A stretch of 64,000 nt of DNA from NCBI RefSeq assembly GCF_007990775.1, contig NZ_BJXB01000012.1, positions 62,001 to 126,000 of the forward strand. Direction: 5' to 3'. Below the pieces are notes generated by a model. That model did no database searches. It was not told where the DNA came from and saw nothing but the letters and a program-made list of their open reading frames with translations. Positions 1 to 8,545 of this stretch are shown here, piece by piece. Made by a program: the position numbers and the translations under genes. Source of the DNA: Deinococcus cellulosilyticus NBRC 106333 = KACC 11606. GTDB taxonomy: Bacteria > Deinococcota > Deinococci > Deinococcales > Deinococcaceae. Numbering within the stretch: position 1 is the stretch's first letter; the number at the start of each line of letters is the position of its first letter.

Positions 1-2877
1 CAGTTGGCCCAGCGTTTTGCCAGTGGGAAAATCACCTTCGAAGAGTACGCCGGTGGCATTGCCAGTCTGGAAAAACAACTGTCTGCCTTCCTGAAGGGGC
101 AACCTGCAGACAGTGACTTTGCAAAGGGCATCAAAGCCCTGCTTTCCAAACTCGATCAGGGCAAACAGGACATCAAGCAATTCGTGGCAGACAGTGACAG
201 GGCTGTGCAAGACCTGATCAAGCAGGCAGGGGACCTGGATGAAGCGTGGTACAAAAGCAGAACCCAGGATTCAAGCAAAGCCCTCATGCTCAGTGAAATC
301 CAGTCTGCCCTGGATGCGTTTGAGCAAAGCCGTGGCCCGCAGTACGTCATTGATCTGGTGAATTACCTGGTTTCCCACAATGAGCTGAAGGCTGATGAGG
401 GGGTGACTGCTTATCTTGCTGCCCTCAAAACCCGCATGGATGAGGCTGCCACTGCTGCTTCCAACCTGCAACAGGCCCTGGAGAACATGGACCAGAGGGC
501 AGCCGATCAGGCCCTCGATGAGTGGGCGGCTGGACTGAAAGACAGGTCCCTGGAAGACCTGATTTCTCTCAGGGACAGCCTGAATGCAGAGTGGCTGGAC
601 GCAGAATCTCCTGCTCTGCAGGCCCAGCTGGACCGTGAGTTGTCTGCCGTCAATGATGTGATTGCTGGGAAGCAAAAGGAACAACTGGAGATTTACCAGA
701 AAGCCCTCGAGGGGTTGAAGAAATTCTATGCTGATCGGCAGAAAGCAGCAGAGGATGCCCAGAAATCTCTGGCTGAATCCCTGGATTTTCAGGACCAGAG
801 GGAGCTTGGTGCTGCTCTGGAAGACTGGAGGGCAGGGCTTCAAACGAAAACACTGGATGAACTGCTTGCCGTCCGGGCAGACTGGCAAGACCAGATCACC
901 CAGGCGGCACTGGGTGGGGACAAACCTCTGGCAGAACAACTGACCAGAGAGCTCGATGTGGTCAATCAGGTAATTGGAGACACCCAGAAAAGCATCATTG
1001 ACATCTACCAGAAAGGTCTGGATGGAGTCAAAAAATTCTATGCTGACCGCAAAAAGGCCCGTGAGGACGCACAAAAAGATCAGGAAGCTGCAGACAAAAA
1101 AGCACAAGACGCCCTGGAACGGTCCCTGTCTATCATCGATGACAGCGATGCAGCTGCTGCCCTGGAAGATTGGAAGAACCTGTTGGGCAAGGAAACCATT
1201 GAGGAACTGAACCAGCGTAAAATCGATCTGGCAACCCAGTTCCGTGAAGCTGCGCTCTCAGGAGATGGGGAGCTTGCCAACATCCTGAGGTCAGAAATTG
1301 CCGCACTGGATCAGGTGATTTCCGACAAGCAGAAACAGATCATGGCTGATCTGAACAGCATTGTGGATGGGTACAGAAAGATTGCCCCCCAGATGATGCA
1401 GACTCGCAAGGCGCTGGCCGACATCCCTAAATTTATTGAGGGGGATGGGCAGGGGTCCCCGCTTGGTGGAGATGCGCTGGAGAACAATGAAGAACTGCTC
1501 ACCCAGTTGCAACTGCTGAAAGACGAATACAGCGACACAGGGGACCTGCAGGCCTACCTGGACAAACTGAACGCCCTGACCACCAAAGCCCGTGAGGGAA
1601 CCGAGGCCTTCCGGGAAATCCAGGGTGCACTGGGAGATGCGTTCAAAGAATCCCTGACATCAGGAGGGCAGGAGAAACTGGCCCAATCCTATCTGAATGG
1701 TCTGTTCGGGCCGGACTTCCAGTTCAGTGAGCAGAGCGAAGCCAACCTGGGCAAGGCCTTCAATGGCCTGATTGAAAGGGGTCTAGGGGGCACCCAGGTT
1801 GCAGCCACAGTGCAGGCCGCCTGGGAGAAAGCCTTCAGTGATGATGCCGCTACTGACCTGATCAGGGATTTTTGGACCAAAGTGAATGGGGCTGTCACCC
1901 AGGGGCATGATGGCCTGATGGCGAACCTCACAGACCGTGAGGGCATCCAGGCACTGGATGAAGAAATCGAGGGTATCATTGAACAGCTAACCGCTCTGGG
2001 TGTGCCGGTGGAAGCCCTCACCAGTTTGTGGCGCATTTACAAAAAAACCCTGGATGATGCGGCCACCAGTTCAGAGAATTTCTGGGAACGGCAATCCAAC
2101 ATTCGGGACACCCAGTTGGAAATTGCCAGAACCCAATATGAACTGGGAACCCTCAGTAAGGAGGGCTATGCTGCCCAGCTGGAAGAGGCCAAACGCTACT
2201 GGCAGTATCAACTTGCCATGGCCCTGTTCACCCTAAATACCATCACAGACAAGACCAGTGAGGCCTATGCCAAGCAACTTGCCGTCGTGAAGAATGCCCA
2301 GGACGCCATTGCAGGTATCTCCAGTCAGTTGAATGACCTGGACGGCAAGCATGCTGGGTTTGACCCTGAATCCTTCAAGGCAGGCCTGGAGAACGTCATC
2401 ATGGATTTCGGTTCAGCTCTGGTGAAAGGGATCAACCATGGGGATCTTGCTGGAGCATTAAAAGATGCAATTGGGTCAGCCACCGACTTCTTTATGAATG
2501 AAATGATGAAGGCCATCCTGGGGCCAATTGCGCAATCTCTCGCCAGTTCAGTCACCAGTGCACTGACCCCCATCATCTCAGGGAACCCCCTTGCAGCTCT
2601 TGGCATTGCGCTGGGGGTGGGTTTGCTGGGCAGTCTGCTGGGGGGGCTCTTCGGGGGCGGCATCCAGCGCCCACCGAAAACCGGACGTGAAGCAGCAGCA
2701 GAAGGGACTGCCCGCACACCCAGTGGCAGTGCACCAAACATCCACTATGAAGCAAACACCCACGTGACGTTCCCATTGAATGGTAGCCTGTCCGATCCGG
2801 CCACCCGTGCGGAGATTCGGACTCTGGCATCGGATGTCACCGTGGACACCTTGAAACGATTGGGGCTGATCAAATGA
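1..2877 (+). CDS. Phage tail tape-measure-like protein, 5' partial
   Basis: The frame is open from base 1, so the true start lies outside the window; at least 958 residues are present. The visible part is mostly charged alpha-helix of coiled-coil type. About three tandem repeats of roughly 100-115 residues begin near residues 163, 264 and 380 (counted from codon 2), each with an acidic start, an ALxDW-like core and a Q-IYQK-GL-KFYADR-like linker. A hydrophobic, glycine-rich segment lies near residues 850-885. This layout, and the run of tail genes downstream, fit a tape measure, which sets tail length and helps DNA injection. The family is inferred from architecture, not from a specific motif. 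Its stop overlaps the next start (ATGA). Confidence 0.65.
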   Translation, partial: QLAQRFASGKITFEEYAGGIASLEKQLSAFLKGQPADSDFAKGIKALLSKLDQGKQDIKQFVADSDRAVQDLIKQAGDLDEAWYKSRTQDSSKALMLSEIQSALDAFEQSRGPQYVIDLVNYLVSHNELKADEGVTAYLAALKTRMDEAATAASNLQQALENMDQRAADQALDEWAAGLKDRSLEDLISLRDSLNAEWLDAESPALQAQLDRELSAVNDVIAGKQKEQLEIYQKALEGLKKFYADRQKAAEDAQKSLAESLDFQDQRELGAALEDWRAGLQTKTLDELLAVRADWQDQITQAALGGDKPLAEQLTRELDVVNQVIGDTQKSIIDIYQKGLDGVKKFYADRKKAREDAQKDQEAADKKAQDALERSLSIIDDSDAAAALEDWKNLLGKETIEELNQRKIDLATQFREAALSGDGELANILRSEIAALDQVISDKQKQIMADLNSIVDGYRKIAPQMMQTRKALADIPKFIEGDGQGSPLGGDALENNEELLTQLQLLKDEYSDTGDLQAYLDKLNALTTKAREGTEAFREIQGALGDAFKESLTSGGQEKLAQSYLNGLFGPDFQFSEQSEANLGKAFNGLIERGLGGTQVAATVQAAWEKAFSDDAATDLIRDFWTKVNGAVTQGHDGLMANLTDREGIQALDEEIEGIIEQLTALGVPVEALTSLWRIYKKTLDDAATSSENFWERQSNIRDTQLEIARTQYELGTLSKEGYAAQLEEAKRYWQYQLAMALFTLNTITDKTSEAYAKQLAVVKNAQDAIAGISSQLNDLDGKHAGFDPESFKAGLENVIMDFGSALVKGINHGDLAGALKDAIGSATDFFMNEMMKAILGPIAQSLASSVTSALTPIISGNPLAALGIALGVGLLGSLLGGLFGGGIQRPPKTGREAAAEGTARTPSGSAPNIHYEANTHVTFPLNGSLSDPATRAEIRTLASDVTVDTLKRLGLIK

Positions 2878-3281
2878 TTCAGACACTCACCCTGGAGACA
2901 TGGGCGGCAGGCTGGACCGGACTCATCTCTCTGCCTGCGCCGGACAGCATCAGTGTGGACCAGTCTGGCAACATCACCTGGACCATCAGTGACCCCACCG
3001 AGGATGTTCGGGCAGCGGTCTCTGCGTTCCTGTCCCGGAATGTGAACCAGCAACGTACCCGGGCGGGGACGTATGTGTGCATCGCTGACCCCACCCCGCA
3101 ACTGGTGCGGGCCACATGGCAGGAGGTGGTACAGTTGGGAGCCGATCAGAATACTGTGACTGCCACGGGTGCACTGGTGATGCCGTCTTATACTGTGGCT
3201 CGCACCAGAGAGGACATCACCCTGGTGCTGTACATATGCGGCACAGTCATCACCAGGGGCAGTGGGGTGGTGATCCCATGA
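2874..3281 (+). CDS. Hypothetical phage tail protein, 135 aa
   Basis: I do not recognise the family. The product is a small, neutral, beta-rich protein with no signal peptide or membrane segment. Its ATG overlaps the stop of the tape-measure-like gene by four bases (ATGA), and its own stop overlaps the next start in the same way, so translation is coupled along a tail-gene operon. Position directly after the tape measure is where distal tail or baseplate proteins are usually encoded in siphophage-like elements. The role is inferred from this order only. Confidence 0.55.
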   Translation: MIQTLTLETWAAGWTGLISLPAPDSISVDQSGNITWTISDPTEDVRAAVSAFLSRNVNQQRTRAGTYVCIADPTPQLVRATWQEVVQLGADQNTVTATGALVMPSYTVARTREDITLVLYICGTVITRGSGVVIP

Positions 3282-4858
3282 CCAATGACCCGGTGAGTGT
3301 GACCCTCAGTGAGTCCATCAGTGGATTGTACGTGGATCACCAGATCAGTTTGACGTTCCCCACCACCGAAGAGGTCAGCACTGCCACACCCAGAACTGTC
3401 AGTCTGGAAGTGGACCCTGATCCCCTGTACACCTACCATCCGGTGACCACCCGCAAGGAGGGGGACCTGGTGCAGGTGCAGGGGGAAACCTTGCTCAGCA
3501 GGTTAACCCGCATCTACCCGGGGTTGAGGCCCAGTGACAATGGAGGGGCAGGGTTCACTCCACGGGAGGCACTGGCTGAAATCATCGGGCAGTGGCAGCA
3601 GCAGTTCCCGTGGATTTCCCTGTCCCCTGCAGCCACCACCGTGGAGTTCTACTTCCGCACCTCAAGCCCGGATGACCCTCTGGATTTCTTTTTGCCATCC
3701 ATCCGCATGCTGGCCCTGGACCCTGACGATCAGGATTCCCTGAGTGCTTATGACATCCTGTCCCAGTTCTTTGAGTGCTTCCCTGGTTATGTGTTCCGGG
3801 TGAACAGCCTGAATGAGCTGGACATTGTGGCCCCCAGTTTCCTGAACATCTACCCTGCACTCCTGCTCACGGACAGCGACCTGACCCCGGAACAAAGTGA
3901 GGATGTGGATGCCAGTGGGGTGTTCAATGCCTGCAGTGTGGAATCACAGGGCTACACCTTTGTGGAGGATCAGGACGTCATGCCGCCCGCGTTTCTGACC
4001 ACCGATGAGGACGTGTGGGAACCCCCAGGGGACAAGCAGAATCTGGGTGGTGGGGTGATGTGGAATGTGGACCCTGACGTCATCATTGGGGGCAGCAGCA
4101 TCCAGATTCACACGGTCAACACCATCTATTACGAGTACAACGGTTTTGGGAGCGGCAGCCAGACCCAGGAGCACACCGATGAATTCACCTTGCCCCTTGA
4201 TGGGAGTGTGGTGACCTGGGAGTTTGAGTGGGTGATCAGCGGCCCCTTTGGTTTCCCTGTGCGGCAGTATGCGCATTTGTCTTTCCGTGCTGTCCTGGAT
4301 GGAGGGAAACTGAAAGGCATTGCCGTGAACATCCTGGATTACGTGGGGTTGTGGCCGGATGCCATCACATACAGGTATCTCGCATGGAAGTGGGCACTGA
4401 CCGCCACAGGCACACGGTATTTGAAGAACAATGTCACCCGCACAGGGTCCTACCTGGAAGACAAAACGGACTTGCCGGGAATCGCGGAGTCCAGGGAGGC
4501 GTATGGCCTCAGGAAGAAAACCCTGAACACTGGGGTGTTCTTCATTGATGACCAGGAGACCCTGAACAACATGGCGTTGTCCTTTGTGATGACGCACATG
4601 AACCCCCTGAGGAAGGTTTCTCTGGGGCAGGTTGCACCATATGTGGTCAGGCCTGACCACATCGGGAAACCTGTGGTTTTACCAGACGGCAGAACAGGCA
4701 CAGTGCTGGACTGGTCTTACAGCGAAGCGCACTCACCAGGTGGCAGCAGTGGCAGCAGCACCATCACCGTGCAGATGGTGGATGTTTCTGCGCTGGATCA
4801 GACAGCAGCGTTCGGTGAGGCCCGGTATGGTCTCGCAGTGTACGGAGGTACCCCATGA
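3278..4858 (+). CDS. Putative phage tail/baseplate structural protein, 526 aa
   Basis: The frame is open from 3116, but the ATG at 3278 overlaps the previous stop as ATGA and gives a sensible N-terminus, so I use it. The protein is long and beta-rich, with many short acidic and proline-containing loops. A segment near the C-terminus (RPDHIGKPVVLPDGRTG) reads like the oligosaccharide-binding-type folds found in tail hub proteins. No catalytic motif is visible. Its size and place between the tape measure and further tail genes suggest a tail hub or distal tail component. The specific family is not recognised. It ends in a further four-base overlap with the next gene, and GGAGG at about 4844-4848 serves that gene. 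Confidence 0.55.
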   Translation: MTNDPVSVTLSESISGLYVDHQISLTFPTTEEVSTATPRTVSLEVDPDPLYTYHPVTTRKEGDLVQVQGETLLSRLTRIYPGLRPSDNGGAGFTPREALAEIIGQWQQQFPWISLSPAATTVEFYFRTSSPDDPLDFFLPSIRMLALDPDDQDSLSAYDILSQFFECFPGYVFRVNSLNELDIVAPSFLNIYPALLLTDSDLTPEQSEDVDASGVFNACSVESQGYTFVEDQDVMPPAFLTTDEDVWEPPGDKQNLGGGVMWNVDPDVIIGGSSIQIHTVNTIYYEYNGFGSGSQTQEHTDEFTLPLDGSVVTWEFEWVISGPFGFPVRQYAHLSFRAVLDGGKLKGIAVNILDYVGLWPDAITYRYLAWKWALTATGTRYLKNNVTRTGSYLEDKTDLPGIAESREAYGLRKKTLNTGVFFIDDQETLNNMALSFVMTHMNPLRKVSLGQVAPYVVRPDHIGKPVVLPDGRTGTVLDWSYSEAHSPGGSSGSSTITVQMVDVSALDQTAAFGEARYGLAVYGGTP

Positions 4859-5637
4859 TCCTGACCAAGAAAATGAACACCCTGACCACCACACCCAGCG
4901 GGCAGCGCATCCTGCAATTGCACCACCTGGATGACAACAACAGCATGCTGGAAATGTTCTTCAGTGTGCTGATCAAAGGCGTTTACCTGTCAGGTGGAGT
5001 GATCCTGCCTGGGGTCATCACGGCAGGCACCACCACCCTCAGGGTGCAATCCTATGCAGGGGTCACCATGGATGGGGAGAGCGTGGTGCGCATCATCGAT
5101 GAAACCAAGTCTGTCACTGGAGTACCAGTAGGAGAGAAAGCCCTCCTGCTGTGTGACACCACACCTGTCACTGTCAATCGAACGTATGTGGACCCCGTGT
5201 CTGCCACCACCATCACCGATGCCATGCTACAAAGTGTGGGCACCCTGCAAATCCTGAAGGCATCAGATCCAGGGGTGACCCTGGACAGTGACGGGTACCC
5301 CGTGCTCTCTGGCCCAGGTGCACCCATCCTAAAGTTCTATCGGGACACTGCGAGTCACATCACCCTGGAAGGAAGTGTGCCCAGTCCTGTGTTGAACCAG
5401 TCGTATTCGTTCCCTTATGAATGGCAAGCCGATGGGAACAGGTATTTTCTGGCAGACCGGACGTACACCCTGACTGCCCTGGAGGGTGGGACCGGCACTC
5501 TGACCGTGGAGAAAAGCACCGATGGTGGGGGAAGCTTCTCTGCTGCCACTGCCCCCTACGTTTTGGCAGCTGGAGACATCCTGAGGCTCTCTGTTTCTGG
5601 ACTGGCAGGTTTCAAGACGGTCACCCTGAAACAGTAG
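4855..5637 (+). CDS. Hypothetical phage tail/fibre-like protein, 260 aa
   Basis: The start overlaps the preceding stop (ATGA) and has a good ribosome binding site, CGGAGGT, about five bases upstream. The sequence is beta-rich, with short repeated threonine and glycine turns. The C-terminal third, with ALEGGTGTLTVEKSTDGG and an ending like LAAGDILRLSVSGL, resembles bead-like beta modules of virion surface or fibre proteins. No enzyme motif, signal peptide or membrane helix is seen. It is the last gene of the overlapping tail cluster and is followed by an intrinsic terminator. The family is not recognised; the virion role is inferred from context. Confidence 0.5.
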   Translation: MILTKKMNTLTTTPSGQRILQLHHLDDNNSMLEMFFSVLIKGVYLSGGVILPGVITAGTTTLRVQSYAGVTMDGESVVRIIDETKSVTGVPVGEKALLLCDTTPVTVNRTYVDPVSATTITDAMLQSVGTLQILKASDPGVTLDSDGYPVLSGPGAPILKFYRDTASHITLEGSVPSPVLNQSYSFPYEWQADGNRYFLADRTYTLTALEGGTGTLTVEKSTDGGGSFSAATAPYVLAAGDILRLSVSGLAGFKTVTLKQ

Positions 5638-5655
5638 TACACTGAAACCAACGAT

Positions 5656-5702
5656 CCCCCCGGGATGCTGCCAGACACGGCACATCCTGGGGGTTTTCGT
5701 TT
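5656..5702 (+). terminator. Intrinsic terminator within the tail cluster
   Basis: A hairpin with arms CCCCCGGGATG (5657-5667) and CATCCTGGGGG (5683-5693), one G-U pair, is extended by TGCC/GGCA inside the loop and followed by TTTTCGTTT. It separates the overlapping tail genes from the next structural gene, so readthrough or an unseen promoter must serve the latter. Confidence 0.75.
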
Positions 5703-5713
5703 GGAGCCAACCG

Positions 5714-7117
5714 ATGCCCATTGCAGATTCCAGCAGCATCACTTTCTCTGCCCGCACCCGTGTCTTCATCGGGGAGTACGGCACAGCCCAGGCCAACCTC
5801 ACCCACGTGGGGCTGCTGGGCGGTCCAGCATCCCTCACGGTGGACATCCAGTACAGGCAGAAACGGGACCAGTACCCACGCAGACCTGTGGCTGCTGCCA
5901 TCAAATCGATTGACGCCACCCTGCAAGCCCAGTTGGAGGAATGGCAGGCCCAGAACCTGATGTGGGCGATGGGGTTCTGGCAGGAGGATGTCACCGATCA
6001 TGGCAGCAGGGAGCAGGAGGTCACCTGCCTGCTGCGGTTCAACACTCAGGGCATTGCTGTGCTGCCCCACCCGGTGAAACTGGGCACCAGTGTCACCCTC
6101 TCTGGTCTGGTGGAAGCCCAGGATTTTGTGACCATCCCCAGGGACCTGGAGGGGCGCACCCTGCTGTACCGCCTGGACCCGGACCTCATCACGGCCACCG
6201 CCACCTACACCTCCCACACCCCGGATTACCGGGAACTGATCATCGGGAACAGCCCTTCTCGCTTCTTCACGGTGCGCCTGGAGGAAGAAGACACCACTGG
6301 GCACCTGACCGTGCTGATCCTGCACCGTGCCCGCATCACGCTCAGGCCCACAGAAGGGAAGAGTTTCCCACTCACCTTCCACGCCATTCTCGACACGGAC
6401 CTGCAGCGCCTGCTGACAATCCGTGCGCACTACACGGGGGATACCATGTGTGACCTGACCGAAGTATGGGACGCCATCGCTGCGATCCAGGCCCAACTGT
6501 CTGAGGGCGCAGCGCATTACGGCCCGCAAAACCATGTGCCCCTCTCAGACATCGCCACCAGTTACGTCCCATCTGCCGGGGCACTCACAGACAACGGAGG
6601 GTCAGGAAACGGGTATGCCTTCTACCGATTCACGGTGACCACCCAGCAGGTGATCAACCGCTTCGGGTTCCCGGCCACCACAGCCATGACTGCAGGAGTG
6701 GCAACCCTGACCCTGAAGAACATCACAGAAAACCTCACTCTCTATGAGGAAGAGGTCACCGGCACAGATCTGCAGGGCAGCACCCACTGGGTGCAAACCT
6801 CCCCGATGGCGCAGGAACTCTTGACGGGTGTCACCTATGAGATCCGCATGGATTTCACAGGCACGGATTTCCACAGCACCCGCACCTTCCCGTACACCCT
6901 CACCGGGATTTTTTCCCGTGTGGACAGTTGGTTCACCGGTTCTGGGGCAGGCGGGGGGCTCTACCCTGCGTGGCGCATCCAGGCTGGGAAATTCCAGGGG
7001 GTGGAAGGGAACCTGCTGCTGGAAAACATGCCAGTGGAAGGCCTGACCACCACATTCACTGTGGGGGGTGTGACCCTGACGTTCACCAATGGGGTGCTGA
7101 CTGGCAAGACACCGTAA
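5714..7117 (+). CDS. Phage tail structural protein, 467 aa
   Basis: There is no enzyme motif, signal peptide or membrane helix. The N-terminal 230 residues are beta-rich, and the segment around LTVDIQYRQKRDQYPRRPV could belong to a tail-tube-like beta sandwich. From about residue 285 a second module begins that looks like a jelly-roll carbohydrate-binding domain (phrases such as YAFYRFTVTTQQVINRFGF and TGVTYEIRMDF), and a short beta module ends the protein. This suggests a virion protein with a receptor- or glycan-binding tip. The ATG lies 12 bases after the terminator of the preceding gene, so the promoter arrangement is unclear. The family is not recognised. Confidence 0.5.
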   Translation: MPIADSSSITFSARTRVFIGEYGTAQANLTHVGLLGGPASLTVDIQYRQKRDQYPRRPVAAAIKSIDATLQAQLEEWQAQNLMWAMGFWQEDVTDHGSREQEVTCLLRFNTQGIAVLPHPVKLGTSVTLSGLVEAQDFVTIPRDLEGRTLLYRLDPDLITATATYTSHTPDYRELIIGNSPSRFFTVRLEEEDTTGHLTVLILHRARITLRPTEGKSFPLTFHAILDTDLQRLLTIRAHYTGDTMCDLTEVWDAIAAIQAQLSEGAAHYGPQNHVPLSDIATSYVPSAGALTDNGGSGNGYAFYRFTVTTQQVINRFGFPATTAMTAGVATLTLKNITENLTLYEEEVTGTDLQGSTHWVQTSPMAQELLTGVTYEIRMDFTGTDFHSTRTFPYTLTGIFSRVDSWFTGSGAGGGLYPAWRIQAGKFQGVEGNLLLENMPVEGLTTTFTVGGVTLTFTNGVLTGKTP

Positions 7118-7125
7118 AAGTTTTA

Positions 7126-7147
7126 CCCCAGGTGGTGAGACCTGGGG
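7126..7147. other. Hairpin between tail gene and lysis cassette
   Basis: CCCCAGGT and ACCTGGGG form a perfect 8-bp stem with loop GGTGAG, nine bases after the tail gene stop. No T-tract follows on the plus strand, so it may protect or process the transcript rather than terminate it. Confidence 0.4.
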
Positions 7148-7233
7148 ATGCCGCTGGGCACAGGCTCATTGTCCCAGATGCAGAGTTGCGAAAAGGTTGT
7201 CACAAACGCTGGAGTACAGAAAGCAGGGAAGAC

Positions 7234-7611
7234 ATGAACCCCACCAAAGACGTTACCGGCATCACGCAGAACATTGACTCTCTCGCCCACACCGCTGCTC
7301 AAACCGGGATCACTCCCCTTGTGGTGGCTTTCATGGTGGTGCTTGTGGTGCTGATCATCTTCGCTTTCATTTGGATGGTCAAGAAAGCCCAGGATGGTCA
7401 GGAAAAAATGATGGCCCGTCAACAGGCCACTCAGGAACAGATGATCGGGGTGTATCAGGACAGCCTGAAAACCTTGACCTCCACCCACAAGGAAGGCATG
7501 AGTTCAATTGCTGAGGAGTTGAAGACCCAAGGGAAAGCCATTCACACCCTTGCCAATCGCATGTCTCGGATTGAGGGTCGGTTGGAGTTGGAGGAAAAGG
7601 AGAAAGCATGA
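7234..7611 (+). CDS. Single-helix membrane coiled-coil protein, holin/spanin candidate, 125 aa
   Basis: The frame is open further upstream, but ATG 7234, preceded by AGCAGGGAAGAC, gives a compact protein. Residues 1-27 are polar, residues 28-49 form one strongly hydrophobic helix ending in KK, and residues 50-125 are a charged, glutamine-rich coiled coil. BhlA/UviB-type holins have a membrane helix followed by a short coil, and inner-membrane spanins also pair a helix with a coiled coil. The stop overlaps the start of the endolysin gene (ATGA), which places it in the lysis cassette. Whether it is holin, spanin or a regulator of lysis cannot be decided from sequence. Confidence 0.55.
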   Translation: MNPTKDVTGITQNIDSLAHTAAQTGITPLVVAFMVVLVVLIIFAFIWMVKKAQDGQEKMMARQQATQEQMIGVYQDSLKTLTSTHKEGMSSIAEELKTQGKAIHTLANRMSRIEGRLELEEKEKA

Positions 7612-8057
7612 AACTCAACACAGGCATCACGTTGGACACTTTGAACCCGCAGTTCAGAGAGAACGTGAAGAGGTGGGCAGCAGCAGTGGAAGCAGCTTAC
7701 CCGCAGTTTGAGGTGCGGGTGACCAGTGCCCGTCGCACAGCCCAGCAGCAGAACGCCCTGTTCCGGCAAAACTCACCCCAGCGCTGGGTCACAAACTGTG
7801 ACGGGGTGAGAGACCTCAGCATGCACCAGTACGGTCTGGCTGTGGACATCGTTCTGGTCAGGCGTTCCACTGGGACGCTGGATTGGAAACAGCAAACCTA
7901 CCGCACGGTGTATGCTCACGTGCAACCTGGTCAATTCGGTCTGGAGACCATTCCCCAGGAGATGGTGCACCTGCAGATGGCTGGGAGTCAGGCCCGGTAT
8001 TCCGGTGGGCGTCTCTCCCCTGCTTACTGCAGGCAATTGAAACTGGTGGTGTCATGA
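7608..8057 (+). CDS. M15 family peptidase endolysin, 149 aa
   Basis: The protein matches the VanY/endolysin type of peptidase M15 (D,D- or L-alanyl-D-glutamate peptidase). Visible motifs are SARRT near residue 40, SMHQYGLAVD at 71-80 (the SxHxxGxAxD zinc motif, H73 and D80) and QEMVHLQ at 117-123 (E118 and H121). It has no signal peptide, so export would need a holin. It would cleave peptidoglycan stem peptides at the end of the phage cycle. It overlaps the upstream membrane gene and the downstream micro-lipoprotein gene by four bases each, which is the compact layout of a lysis cassette. Confidence 0.85.
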   Translation: MKLNTGITLDTLNPQFRENVKRWAAAVEAAYPQFEVRVTSARRTAQQQNALFRQNSPQRWVTNCDGVRDLSMHQYGLAVDIVLVRRSTGTLDWKQQTYRTVYAHVQPGQFGLETIPQEMVHLQMAGSQARYSGGRLSPAYCRQLKLVVS

Positions 8058-8167
8058 AGCGGGTTGCCACTGCTCTGTTGCTGCTTCTCTGTGCCTGCAA
8101 CCCACTGGAGAAGTGTTCTGCCATGTACACCCCAGATGGTGGGACCGTGCTGGAGTGCAAAAGGTGA
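8054..8167 (+). CDS. Micro-lipoprotein, Rz1-like candidate, 37 aa
   Basis: The ATG at 8054 overlaps the endolysin stop (ATGA). The N-terminus is MKR followed by a leucine-rich stretch ending LLCAC, a plausible lipobox with the lipidated cysteine at position 15, which leaves a mature peptide of about 23 residues. Outer-membrane spanin subunits (Rz1) are short phage lipoproteins encoded next to endolysins. They work with an inner-membrane coiled-coil partner, and gene 7234-7611 could be that partner. The lipobox is imperfect (cysteine at -2) and the mature part is shorter than known Rz1 proteins, so the role is tentative. Confidence 0.45.
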   Translation: MKRVATALLLLLCACNPLEKCSAMYTPDGGTVLECKR

Positions 8168-8308
8168 TCAGGGAATTTTGCCTTTGATCAGCAGACCCCA
8201 GATGCACAATCCCAGGATCATCATCAGGATCAGCAGCACCGTGTCGTTTCTGGCTCCAGCAAAGACCACAACCCCCATGGCAAGCACACAAAAATGTCCA
8301 AAGTTCAT
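8168..8308 (-). CDS. Possible two-helix membrane miniprotein, 46 aa
   Basis: On the minus strand, ATG 8308 opens a 46-residue frame. It has two hydrophobic stretches (about residues 3-19 and 23-41) joined by a polar turn GARND and a basic end KGKIP. Two short helices with a tight turn are the layout of small holins and of membrane toxins. It ends directly against the stop of the micro-lipoprotein gene, with convergent orientation. No clear ribosome binding site or promoter is seen, so the coding call rests on composition and topology alone. Confidence 0.3.
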   Translation of the reverse strand: MNFGHFCVLAMGVVVFAGARNDTVLLILMMILGLCIWGLLIKGKIP

Positions 8309-8473
8309 GGACCAGATGGTATGTGGGGAAGGGTTACCTGAAGGTCACCAAGAGGGAATGGTGTGCAATCGCTCAGTTTTCAGGGGAGGGTCAGGCTCAC
8401 TCCAGTTGTTTTTCAGGCTGTGTCAATAGGATAATCCCGTACTTCAACGGTAAAACTTTCTTCCCTGTTCCAT

Positions 8474-8506
8474 CCCCGCGCCTGAGCCACGCGGGGTATC
8501 GCTTTT
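8474..8506 (+). terminator. Probable terminator at end of phage late genes
   Basis: Arms CCCCGCG (8474-8480) and CGCGGGG (8490-8496) enclose a nine-base loop and are followed by TATCGCTTTT. The T-run is displaced by six bases, so termination may be partial. The space 8309-8473 holds nothing else I can support. Confidence 0.5.
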
Positions 8507-8517
8507 GGGATTCCAGC

Positions 8518-8545
8518 TGACTGCTTGATACGTATCAATCAGTCA
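8518..8545. repeat. 28-bp near-perfect palindrome
   Basis: TGACTG and CAGTCA flank the perfect 14-base palindrome TTGATACGTATCAA, with one mismatched pair between the arms. It overlaps the stop codon of the 132-residue gene. There is no T-tract on either side. It could be a protein-binding site, a recombination site or a transcript end structure. Confidence 0.6.

Noticed and set aside
7126..7147. Hairpin after the 467-residue tail gene as a terminator
   Set aside because: The stem is perfect but no T-tract follows on the plus strand, so it is listed only as a hairpin.
8323..8520. A 65-codon plus-strand frame after the lysis cassette
   Set aside because: Composition is not protein-like, no ribosome binding site is present, and it runs through the terminator hairpin at 8474-8506.
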